Shown: in pieces, positions 24,862-32,251 of the stretch
Position numbering within the stretch: the first letter of the stretch is position 1
Layout: each line of letters begins with the position of its first letter
Source: Gordonia hirsuta DSM 44140 = NBRC 16056
Lineage (GTDB): Bacteria; Actinomycetota; Actinomycetes; Mycobacteriales; Mycobacteriaceae
Length of the DNA: 32,927 nucleotides
Direction: 5' to 3'
Assembly: GCF_000333015.1 (NCBI RefSeq)
Contig: NZ_BANT01000047.1
Span: forward strand, 1 to 32,927
The notes under the pieces: generated by a model
Told to the model about the DNA's origin: nothing
Databases searched by the model: none
The model's input: the letters and a program-made list of their open reading frames with translations, nothing else
Program-made: the position numbers and the translations under genes

Positions 24862-24877
24862 TGCGAGAGTGACTGTC

Positions 24878-25660
24878 ATGCCCCCCGCCCCCTTCGCTCG
24901 GCAGGCCGGTCGCGCCCGGCAGGCCCCGTTTTCTTCGTTGGCGACCTGGGGTCGTGCCCGCCGGCTGCTGCACGAGTTCACCTTCGAGCAGAGCGATCCG
25001 GATCGTTTCTATTCGGCACTGGCCCGCGACACCGCGCAGATGGTGGCCGCCCTGCACCCGGTGGATCTGGCCGGGCAGACCGTGCTCGATGTGGGCGGCG
25101 GTCCCGGTTTCTTCGCCGACGCCTTCACCCGGCGTGGTGCGGCCTACCTGTCGGTGGAACCGGACGCCGGAGAGATGCATGCGGCCGGACTCGATCACCG
25201 GACCGCGATCCGCGCCCAGGGACAGCATCTGCCGATCCGGACCGCTTCGGTCGATGTGGCCTACTCCTCGAATGTCGCCGAGCACACCGCCCAGCCGTGG
25301 GAGATGGCCGACGAGCTGGTGCGGGTGACCCGCCCCGGGGGGACCGTCATCGTCAGCTACACGCTCTGGTGGGGACCGTTCGGCGGCCACGAGATGGGTT
25401 TGAGTCATTACCTCGGTGGCCACCGTGCCGCCCGCCGCTACACCCGCCTGCATGGCCGACTACCGAAGAATCTGTACGGTCTGTCCCTGTTCCCGATCAC
25501 CGCACAGGCCGGGCTGGACTGGGCCGCCAGCACCTCCGAGGCGCAGTTGCTGCAGGCCTTCCCCCGCTATCTGCCGAGCTGGGCGTGGCCGGTGGTGCGG
25601 ATCCCGGGAGTGCGCGAGGTCGCGGCCACCAATCTGGTGCTTGTCCTGCGTAAACACTGA
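24878..25660 (+). CDS. mtrP: Class I SAM-dependent methyltransferase, MtrP-like
   Basis: A 260-residue Rossmann-fold methyltransferase. Motif I is VLDVGGGPGFFADAF near 69-83, the acidic end of strand 2 is SVEPD, motif IV-like AYSSNVAEH follows and motif VI-like VRVTRPGGTVIVSY is present. It matches Rv0224c in position and strand relative to the GT4 gene. The corynebacterial counterpart MtrP was reported to be needed for efficient trehalose mycolate transport, as I recall. The ATG at 24878 is chosen; a GTG at 24869 is also possible. The gene is divergent from GT4 with a 30-bp gap and convergent with the MmpS-like gene. A short AGCGGT/ACCGCT hairpin (25660-25675) overlaps the stop codon. Confidence 0.9.
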   Translation: MPPAPFARQAGRARQAPFSSLATWGRARRLLHEFTFEQSDPDRFYSALARDTAQMVAALHPVDLAGQTVLDVGGGPGFFADAFTRRGAAYLSVEPDAGEMHAAGLDHRTAIRAQGQHLPIRTASVDVAYSSNVAEHTAQPWEMADELVRVTRPGGTVIVSYTLWWGPFGGHEMGLSHYLGGHRAARRYTRLHGRLPKNLYGLSLFPITAQAGLDWAASTSEAQLLQAFPRYLPSWAWPVVRIPGVREVAATNLVLVLRKH

Positions 25661-25689
25661 GCGGTACCCACCGCTGCGCGCCGCCGGTG

Positions 25690-26391
25690 TCAGTCGCGCG
25701 GCAGTGCTGCCCGGCAGCTGATCGGGCCACCGCTGCTGGTGGAGGTCGCCAGCACGGTATCGCCCTGGGTGATCGTGCAGGTCACCCGGCCCTGCACAAC
25801 GATGCCGGTCAGTTCGGCGGTCGCCCCCGGCGCGAGGGTGGCCTGGACCGACCATGGGGCGCCGGCCGTGGCCAGCACCGTGTTGCCCGAGGCGCCGCGG
25901 TAGTTGACCGCGAGCAGGTTCCCGTTGCCGGTGAACCGGTACGTCACCGGTCCCGCGTCCGCGGGCGCCGCGCTGGACGAGGGCGCCTCGGCACTGCTCG
26001 GCGCCTCCGACGACGACGGTGCGGTCGCGACGCTGCTACTGCTACCGGCGGCACCGGCGTTCTCGCTGTCGCCGGTGGAGTCCATACCGCGGTAGACCAG
26101 GTAACCCGCTATCCCCAGCAGCACCAGCGCCAGCACGATGATCAGCGACAGCACCACCGTGCGACCCGAGTTCTTCGGCGGGCCCGGCGGCTGGCCGGAG
26201 GGGTCCCCGTAGCCCTCGTTCCCGTAGCCCTTGTTCCCGTAACCCTCGTTGCTGTAAGCCGGGCTGCCCGAACCCTCGGCATAGTCGCCCTGCGGGTAGG
26301 CGTCGCCGCCCGGATAGGCCCCGGCGGACGGATCGATCGGTTCCATCCGCCGGGTCGACGGGCGCTGGTCCTCGGGTCGGTCGTCGTTCAT
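25690..26391 (-). CDS. MmpS-like single-pass membrane protein with Gly-Tyr repeat region
   Basis: A 233-residue protein. Residues 1-75 are cytoplasmic and disordered, with GYGN(E/K) repeats at about 48-63. One membrane helix lies at about 78-99, then a Ser/Ala/Pro linker to about 150, then a beta-rich domain of about 85 residues. That last domain (VTYRFTGNGNLLAVNYR, APWSVQATL, VTCTITQGDTVL and a final Cys) resembles the MmpS fold, including the Cys pair. MmpS proteins normally partner MmpL exporters; none is adjacent here, whereas a MacB-like ABC exporter lies 49 bp upstream on the same strand. I prefer ATG 26391 over GTG 26394 because TAAGTT is 6 bp before the ATG. Confidence 0.8.
   Translation of the reverse strand: MNDDRPEDQRPSTRRMEPIDPSAGAYPGGDAYPQGDYAEGSGSPAYSNEGYGNKGYGNEGYGDPSGQPPGPPKNSGRTVVLSLIIVLALVLLGIAGYLVYRGMDSTGDSENAGAAGSSSSVATAPSSSEAPSSAEAPSSSAAPADAGPVTYRFTGNGNLLAVNYRGASGNTVLATAGAPWSVQATLAPGATAELTGIVVQGRVTCTITQGDTVLATSTSSGGPISCRAALPRD
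26206..26265. repeat. 15-bp tandem repeat in the MmpS-like gene
   Basis: CCCGTAGCCCTCGTT (26206-26220), CCCGTAGCCCTTGTT (26221-26235) and CCCGTAACCCTCGTT (26236-26250), then a degenerate fourth copy (26251-26265). The period is a multiple of three, so copy number changes keep the frame and alter the number of GYGNE units in the cytoplasmic tail. Confidence 0.85.
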
Positions 26392-26397
26392 CACCCC

Positions 26398-26403
26398 AAC
26401 TTA
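26398..26403 (-). promoter_or_regulatory. Putative -10 box of leaderless MmpS-like transcript
   Basis: On the minus strand TAAGTT is followed by 6 bp and the ATG at 26391. It lies in the 49-bp gap after the ABC permease stop and would give the MmpS-like gene its own transcript. Confidence 0.4.
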
Positions 26404-26440
26404 GGCGAAACCGGCGAGCCCCGCTGCCTCGGGCGAGCGG

Positions 26441-29011
26441 CTACTCGGTGATCGCCTCCAACGGTTTGGTGCGCGCCGCCGAGACGGCCGGCCACAGGGC
26501 GGCGACCACGCCGACCACCGCCGAACCGGCCAGGGTGATGCCGATCAGCGGCCACGGCACGGTGATCACGTCGAAGCCCCAGTGACGCAGGGCATGCACC
26601 AGCGGCAGTCCCAGCGCCAGCCCGACGATCACGCCCAGCAGGGCCCCGAAGATCGCGATGTACACCGATTCCAGGTAGATCGTGCGGCGCAGCTGCGGCC
26701 GGCTCATCCCGATGGCGCGCAGCATCCCGATCTCCTGGCGTCGTTCCACCACCGACAGGGCCAGGGTGTTGATGATGCCCAGGATCGCGATCACCAGCGC
26801 CAGACCCAGCAGCGCGTACAGCGTGGCCATGATCGAGTCGATGATCGAGGTGAAGCTGTTCTTGAATTGCTGGCTGTCCTGCACCTGAGCGGTCAGGAAC
26901 GGTTTGACGGCTTCCTCCAACTGCTCCCGCAACGCCGACTCGGACACCCCGGGCTTGCCCTTGACCAGCACCACGAAGGTCATCCGGGCCGCCTGGCTGG
27001 GGGTGAGCCGATCGAAGGCCTGGTTGCCCACCAGCCAGTCACCCAGCGCCGGGTTATCCACGAAGAGTCCGGTGACGGTCACCGGCACCTCGACACCGGT
27101 GGTCGAGACGAAGACCGCGCGGCTGCCCAAGGTCCAGCCGTGATCGGCCGCGATCTTCTCGCTGACCAGCATGCCGTCGGGGCCCAGCTGTTCCACCCCG
27201 TCGACCAGCCCGATGTTCATCACCTCGCTCATCGCCCCGCCGACGGGTGTGCTCACCGCGGTGCGCTCGCCGTCGAGGGTCACGAAGGCCATATCGAAGG
27301 AGACGGTCGTCTGGGCATCCGGCACCTGCGCCACTGCCTCACCGACCGCCGAGGACATCGGTGCCTGCCCTCCGGAGACGACGAAGTCGGCGCGCAGGTT
27401 CTGGTCGATCTCCGCGTCGATCATCGTCTTGAAGGAGGCTCCGATGGTGCCGATGACCACCACCAGGATCAATCCGATGGTCAGCGCGAAGGCCGTGGCG
27501 GCGCTGCGCCGCGGGTTGCGGATGGCATTGGTGCGGGCCAGCTTGCCCACCGTCGCGAACGGAATCTGCAGGACGCGCCCGATACCGCCGACCACCGGCT
27601 GCGACAGCGCCGGCGCGGCCAGGACGACGGCGACGATGATCAGCACCGCCGCGCCACCGATCAGCAGCAGCGCCGGCACGCCCTGCGTGGCGACACCGCC
27701 GGCCAGCAATCCGATGCCCGCCAGGGCCAGCAGCCCGCCGATGATCGTGCGGGTGCGCAACGAGCCGGCGCCCGGCTCGGCCGAGCTCATCCGCATGGCC
27801 TCCACCGGCGGAACCCGGGCGGCCCGCTGCGCCGGGAACCAGGCGCTGAGCAGGGTCACGATCACGCCGACGAACACCGCCGACAGCACCGCGCCCACGC
27901 CCACCTGCAAACCGGCCGACGGCAGACCCTGACCACTGGTGTAGACGAGCATCAGTGCGGCGATACCCACACCCAGCCCCAGCCCGATCGCGCCGCCGAG
28001 GATGCCCACGACGAGCGCCTCGAGCAGGACCGAACGAGAGATGTTCGGGCGGCTGGCGCCGATCGCCCGCAGCAGCGCCAGCTCGCGGTTCCGCTGGGCC
28101 ACGATCATCGAGAAGGTGTTGTAGATGATGAAGGTACCGACGATCAGGCCGATCGCGGCGAAGGCCAGCAGCACGTAGCGCAGGACGGTCAGGACGGTGC
28201 CGATCTGGTCCTTCTGGTCTTCCCGGACCTGCTCGCCGGTGCGCACCTGATAGAGCGCCTCCCCCTTGCCGGCGACGGCCTCGGCGTTGAGCATGGCATC
28301 GAGGCGGTCGCGCAGCTGCGTGTCGCTGACTCCGGGTGCGGCGGTCATGTCGATCGCGGAGACGAACTCGTCGCCGCCGAAGAGTTGCTCGGCCTGCGCC
28401 CGCTCGAACTGGACGTTCACGAAACCGCCGGTCGCCGCGGGCATGTCCAGCAGCCCGACCACCGTCACACCGATCGGCCGGGAGGTCCCGGTACCCAGCG
28501 CCACGACGGTCTTGGAACCGACGGTCAGTTGCGCCTTCTGCGCCGCGCTCTGATTCAGGACCACCTCGAACGGGGCGGTGGGCGCGCGCCCGGCGACCAG
28601 CTTCATCCCGGCTGCGTCGACGGCCTGATCAGGGGGAATGTAGCTCGAGCCGATACTCGGCGCACCACCGGTCTGCAGACCCGATCCGTCGGCTGTGGCG
28701 ATGGTGACTGGACCGGAGAAGTCGACCTGCAGCTTGTCGATACCCAGTTGCCCGCGCTGCTCGCGCAGCTGGTCCACCACCTCGACGGGCACCCCCGGGG
28801 ACTGCGCCTGGGCGGCCGAGACCTGCACGTCCACGCCCCGGGCCACATTGTCGAAGATGTTGTCGAAGGAACTCTGCACGGTGGCGGTGAAGACCACCGC
28901 GGCCGCGACGAAGCTGGTGCCGAGCACCACGGAGAACACCGTGAGGATCAGCCGGATCTTATGGGCGGCCAGACTCCGGAGGGAGACTTTCGCCATGACG
29001 GGGGTGCGCAT
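26441..29011 (-). CDS. ABC transporter permease, MacB/FtsX type, two FtsX domains
   Basis: An 856-residue permease. One membrane helix at about 18-40 is followed by a MacB-like periplasmic domain, three helices around 275-400, further helices around 420-470, a second helix/periplasmic-domain unit around 500-730, then three C-terminal helices. This doubled layout is typical of the long FtsX/DUF214 permeases of actinobacteria; the length is close to mycobacterial Rv0987 (about 855). Such type VII ABC proteins act as mechanotransmitters or lipoprotein/peptide exporters rather than classic pore transporters. ATG 29011 is preferred (GAGGAG 9 bp upstream inside the ATPase gene) over ATG 28996. It follows the ATPase gene with a 2-bp gap, so they form one operon. 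The substrate is unknown. Confidence 0.92.
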   Translation of the reverse strand: MRTPVMAKVSLRSLAAHKIRLILTVFSVVLGTSFVAAAVVFTATVQSSFDNIFDNVARGVDVQVSAAQAQSPGVPVEVVDQLREQRGQLGIDKLQVDFSGPVTIATADGSGLQTGGAPSIGSSYIPPDQAVDAAGMKLVAGRAPTAPFEVVLNQSAAQKAQLTVGSKTVVALGTGTSRPIGVTVVGLLDMPAATGGFVNVQFERAQAEQLFGGDEFVSAIDMTAAPGVSDTQLRDRLDAMLNAEAVAGKGEALYQVRTGEQVREDQKDQIGTVLTVLRYVLLAFAAIGLIVGTFIIYNTFSMIVAQRNRELALLRAIGASRPNISRSVLLEALVVGILGGAIGLGLGVGIAALMLVYTSGQGLPSAGLQVGVGAVLSAVFVGVIVTLLSAWFPAQRAARVPPVEAMRMSSAEPGAGSLRTRTIIGGLLALAGIGLLAGGVATQGVPALLLIGGAAVLIIVAVVLAAPALSQPVVGGIGRVLQIPFATVGKLARTNAIRNPRRSAATAFALTIGLILVVVIGTIGASFKTMIDAEIDQNLRADFVVSGGQAPMSSAVGEAVAQVPDAQTTVSFDMAFVTLDGERTAVSTPVGGAMSEVMNIGLVDGVEQLGPDGMLVSEKIAADHGWTLGSRAVFVSTTGVEVPVTVTGLFVDNPALGDWLVGNQAFDRLTPSQAARMTFVVLVKGKPGVSESALREQLEEAVKPFLTAQVQDSQQFKNSFTSIIDSIMATLYALLGLALVIAILGIINTLALSVVERRQEIGMLRAIGMSRPQLRRTIYLESVYIAIFGALLGVIVGLALGLPLVHALRHWGFDVITVPWPLIGITLAGSAVVGVVAALWPAVSAARTKPLEAITE

Positions 29012-29013
29012 GA

Positions 29014-29772
29014 TCAGCTCTCCTCGCCCAGCCCGCGCATCACGGCGAAGACGTCATCGGCGGTCGGCTCGGTGAGCTCGTGGACCAGCCGTCCGTCGGC
29101 CAGGAACACCACGCGGTCGGCGTAGGAGGCGGCCCGCGGGTCGTGGGTCACGATCACCACGGTCTGCCCGAACTCGTCGACGGCGGCGCGCAGAATCGAG
29201 AGCACCTCACCCGAGGACCGCGAGTCCAGATTGCCGGTCGGCTCGTCCCCGAAGATGATGTCCGGCCGCCCGACCAGGGCGCGGGCACAGGCCACCCGCT
29301 GCTGCTGGCCACCGGAGAGCTCACCGGGCCGGTGGGTGAGCCGGTCGCGCAGACCGAGGCGGTCGACGACGGCGTCGAACCAGTCCTGGTCGAGTTCGCG
29401 GCCGGCGATGTCCAGCGGCAGGGTGATGTTCTCCTGGGCGCTGAGCGTCGGCACCAGGTTGAAGGCCTGGAAGACGAAGCCGATGCGGTCGCGGCGCAGC
29501 CGGGTGATCTCCTTGTCCGACAGTCCGGCCAGTTCGACGTCGCCGATGGTCACGGTGCCGGAGGTGGCGTTGTCCAGTCCGGCGAGGCAGTGCATGAGCG
29601 TGGACTTACCGGAGCCGGACGGCCCCATGATCGCGGTGAACTGTCCGGACTGGAAGTCGATCGACACATCCCGCAGCGCATGCACTGTGGTGTCTCCCGA
29701 GCCGTAGGTTTTCGTCACATGCTGCGCACTGGCGGCGACGGTTGCGGGTGAGACCTCTGCTGGTTGCGTCAT
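29014..29772 (-). CDS. ABC transporter ATP-binding protein (MacB/LolD type)
   Basis: A 252-residue ATPase. The Walker A is GPSGSGKST at about 50-58, the Q-loop is FVFQAFNLVPTLSAQENI, the signature is LSGGQQQR near 155, the Walker B with catalytic Glu is IIFGDEPTGNLDS and the switch is VTHD. The FNLVPTLSAQEN and EPTGNLDS strings are characteristic of the LolD/MacB/FtsE subfamily that works with FtsX-type permeases. I chose ATG 29772 because the frame upstream to 29877 reads Arg/Gly-rich noncoding-like sequence. No strong SD or -10 box is seen for this start. The gene leads the exporter operon. Confidence 0.93.
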   Translation of the reverse strand: MTQPAEVSPATVAASAQHVTKTYGSGDTTVHALRDVSIDFQSGQFTAIMGPSGSGKSTLMHCLAGLDNATSGTVTIGDVELAGLSDKEITRLRRDRIGFVFQAFNLVPTLSAQENITLPLDIAGRELDQDWFDAVVDRLGLRDRLTHRPGELSGGQQQRVACARALVGRPDIIFGDEPTGNLDSRSSGEVLSILRAAVDEFGQTVVIVTHDPRAASYADRVVFLADGRLVHELTEPTADDVFAVMRGLGEES

Positions 29773-29890
29773 GGCCTCTACGCTTCCAGATCCGGGTAGC
29801 CGGTGCCAATGGGGGACCACCCCTAAAGTTCCCCGAACGCGAACACCGCCGGAACCTCCGCGCGCCGCACGATGCAAGACCGCACCGATG

Positions 29891-29930
29891 CACGCGGCCC
29901 CGTCACCGCGATCGGTGACGGGGCCGCGTG
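29891..29930. terminator. Perfect 17-bp hairpin downstream of pckG
   Basis: Bases 29891-29907 pair perfectly with 29914-29930 (GC-rich stem, 6-nt loop GCGATC), starting 12 bp past the pckG stop. There is no T-tract. It is the strongest simple stem in the window and sits where the pckG transcript should end, before the ABC operon on the same strand. The rest of the 170-bp gap must hold the ABC promoter, but I see no clear box. Confidence 0.7.
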
Positions 29931-29942
29931 GCGGTCACAGAC

Positions 29943-31769
29943 TCAGTCCTCGCTCAGACGCTCCACCAGCGCGTCGAGTTCGGTCTGCAGGCTCTCGGGG
30001 TTCTTCTCCCCGACGAACTCGAACCACTCGCGGATCGACGGGATCTCCTCGCGCCACTCGGCCGGATCGACCGCCAGCGCCTCGGCCAGATCCTCGGCGG
30101 ACACATCCAGGCCGGTGACGTCGATCTCCTCGGGAGCAGCGACGATACCGATCGGGGTCTGCACACCCTCGACGTTGCCTTCGATCCGGTCGACCATCCA
30201 CTTCAGGACGCGGCTGTTCTCGCCGAACCCCGGCCACAGGAAGCGGCCGTCGTCGCCGCGGCGGAACCAGTTGACGTAGAACACGGCCGGCAGCTGGGCG
30301 CCCTCGCGCTCACCGATGTTCAGCCAGTGCTGGAAGTAGTCGCCGACGTGGTAGCCCAGGAACGGCAGCATCGCCATCGGGTCGCGCCGGACGGCGCCGA
30401 CGGTGCCCTCGGCGGCCGCGGTCTGCTCGGAGCCGACGGTGGCACCCATGAAGACGCCGTGCTCCCAGTCGCGTGCCTGGGTGACCAGCGGGACGGTGGT
30501 CTTGCGGCGTCCGCCGAACAGGATCGCCGAGATCGGCACACCGTTGGGGTCGTCCCACTCCGGGGCCAGGGTCGGGCACTGGCTGATCGGGGTGCAGTAG
30601 CGCGAGTTCGGGTGCGCCGCCTTGGTGCCCGACTCGGGCGTCCAGTCGTTGCCGTGCCAGTCGATCAGGTGCGCCGGCGGTTCGCCCAGGCCTTCCCACC
30701 ACACGTCACCGTCGTCGGTCAGGGCGACGTTGGTGTAGATGGTGTTGCCCTTCTCGATGGTCCGCATGGCCGTCGGGTTCGACTCGTCGCTGGTACCCGG
30801 TGCCACACCGAAGAAACCGAACTCCGGGTTCACCGCGTACAGCCGGCCGTCCTTGCCGAAACGCATCCAGGCGATATCGTCGCCGACGGTCTCGGCGCGC
30901 CAGCCCGGCAGCGTCGGATCGATCATCGCCAGGTTGGTCTTACCGCACGCCGACGGGAATGCCGCGGCGACGTAGTAGACCTTGTCCTCCGGGCTGATCA
31001 GCTTGAGGATCAGCATGTGCTCGGCCAGCCAGCCCTCGTCGTGGGCCATCGCCGAGGCGATCCGCAGTGCGTAGCACTTCTTGCCCAGCAGCGCGTTGCC
31101 GCCGTAGCCCGAGCCGTACGACCAGATCACCCGGTCTTCGGGGAACTGGACGATGTACTTCTCCGGGTTGCACGGCCACGGCACATCCTCCTGACCGTCC
31201 TCGAGCGGGGCGCCGACCGAGTGCAGTGCCTGGACGAAGAAACCGTCCTCACCCAGCAGATCCAGCACCGCGGTGCCGACGCGGGTCATCACCATCATCG
31301 ACAGCACCACATAGGCGGAGTCGGTGATCTCGACGCCCAGCTTCGGATCTTCGGCACCCAGGGGACCCATGCAGAAGGGGATCACATACATGGTGCGACC
31401 ACGCATGGAGCCGCGGTACAGCTCGGTCATGGTCGCGCGCATCTCAGCCGGATCGACCCAGTTGTTGGTCGGGCCCGCCTGCTCCTCCGTCGCCGAGCAG
31501 ATGAAGGTGCGCGACTCCACGCGCGCCACATCCTCGGGATCGGACAGCGCCAGGAACGAGTTCGGCTTGCGCTCCTCGTTCAGCTTGACGATGGTGCCGG
31601 CTTCGACCAGCTCGGCGGTCAGGGTATCCCACTCTTCGTCGGTTCCGGCGACCCAGACCACGCGGTCGGGCTCGGTGAGCTCGGCGACCTCCGCAACCCA
31701 GGCCAGCAGGCCGGCGTGATTAGTGGGTGCGCTACCGGCTTCCAGGCCGGGAATGGTCGCAGCGGTCAT
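29943..31769 (-). CDS. pckG: Phosphoenolpyruvate carboxykinase (GTP)
   Basis: A 608-residue cytosolic enzyme that converts oxaloacetate plus GTP to PEP, CO2 and GDP at the entry to gluconeogenesis. It has the GTP-class P-loop [10 protein letters not shown] near 270-279 with the reactive Cys, GDDIAWM metal/substrate residues, [11 protein letters not shown] and [14 protein letters not shown]. The length fits the GTP class (about 600-610). The ATG at 31769 has a strong SD (AAGGAG, 8 bp upstream). A -10 candidate TATCAT (31830-31835) would give a leader of about 50 nt, so unlike many genes here it is a leadered message. It lies between a DUF6802-like gene and the ABC exporter, all on the minus strand, with a strong hairpin after the stop. 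Confidence 0.97.
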   Translation of the reverse strand: MTAATIPGLEAGSAPTNHAGLLAWVAEVAELTEPDRVVWVAGTDEEWDTLTAELVEAGTIVKLNEERKPNSFLALSDPEDVARVESRTFICSATEEQAGPTNNWVDPAEMRATMTELYRGSMRGRTMYVIPFCMGPLGAEDPKLGVEITDSAYVVLSMMVMTRVGTAVLDLLGEDGFFVQALHSVGAPLEDGQEDVPWPCNPEKYIVQFPEDRVIWSYGSGYGGNALLGKKCYALRIASAMAHDEGWLAEHMLILKLISPEDKVYYVAAAFPSACGKTNLAMIDPTLPGWRAETVGDDIAWMRFGKDGRLYAVNPEFGFFGVAPGTSDESNPTAMRTIEKGNTIYTNVALTDDGDVWWEGLGEPPAHLIDWHGNDWTPESGTKAAHPNSRYCTPISQCPTLAPEWDDPNGVPISAILFGGRRKTTVPLVTQARDWEHGVFMGATVGSEQTAAAEGTVGAVRRDPMAMLPFLGYHVGDYFQHWLNIGEREGAQLPAVFYVNWFRRGDDGRFLWPGFGENSRVLKWMVDRIEGNVEGVQTPIGIVAAPEEIDVTGLDVSAEDLAEALAVDPAEWREEIPSIREWFEFVGEKNPESLQTELDALVERLSED

Positions 31770-31878
31770 TGAGCTGTCTCCTTGAAAATCGCGGCTGCCG
31801 CACAGTTCACCGCCTGCGCGGTCGCCCTCATGATACCGCCGCTACCGGCGGACTTCCTGCCCCCCTGGATTCTGTGGG

Positions 31879-32211
31879 CTAGAACATCCGGCCCAACTGC
31901 GTCGGCAGCCATCTGCCGGTGCCCGGATCCAGGTCGGTCACCGCGTACTCACCGGCGGCGCCGAGTTCGGTGATGCGATCGACCTGGCCATCCGCATCGG
32001 TGTCGGTGTACACCGTGACCTGCCCGTCCACGCTGCGAGCGAGCGTGTGGTCGACACCGCCGGAACCGGTTTCGCCCAGGCCCGGGCCCAGATCCCAGAC
32101 GTTTTCCCCGGCGAAGATCCACAGGTGGTCGTCCAGGGGCGGATCGGTGAGAGATTGCTCACCGGCCTGCTCGAACGTGTCACCGCCGCCCAACTCCAGC
32201 CATTCGTCCAT
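31879..32211 (-). CDS. Small acidic DUF6802-like protein
   Basis: A 110-residue acidic protein with no signal peptide or membrane helix. The middle contains TVYTDTDADGQVDRIT, a DxDxDG calcium-loop-like motif, followed by YAVTDLDPGTGRW. This pattern recalls the DUF6802 family of Mycobacteriales, whose function is unknown. The ATG at 32211 has a good SD (AAGGAG, 6 bp upstream). It follows the membrane-protein gene by 40 bp on the same strand, so the two are probably cotranscribed. It ends 109 bp before pckG, which has its own promoter region. Confidence 0.7.
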   Translation of the reverse strand: MDEWLELGGGDTFEQAGEQSLTDPPLDDHLWIFAGENVWDLGPGLGETGSGGVDHTLARSVDGQVTVYTDTDADGQVDRITELGAAGEYAVTDLDPGTGRWLPTQLGRMF

Positions 32212-32251
32212 ACCGTGCTCCTTACTACCGAAAGGCGGTGGAGACGCCTCT

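Noticed and set aside
26206..26265. Short direct repeats as a CRISPR array
   Set aside because: The units are contiguous 15-bp coding repeats without spacers and lie inside an open reading frame.
26582..29125. Long plus-strand open frame (847 codons) opposite the ABC permease and ATPase
   Set aside because: It is His/Gln/Arg/Gly/Asp-rich without domains, the usual mirror of a high-GC coding strand. The minus strand encodes a clear FtsX permease.
29928..31772. Long plus-strand open frame (614 codons) opposite pckG
   Set aside because: It is an antisense shadow of a fully conserved PEPCK.
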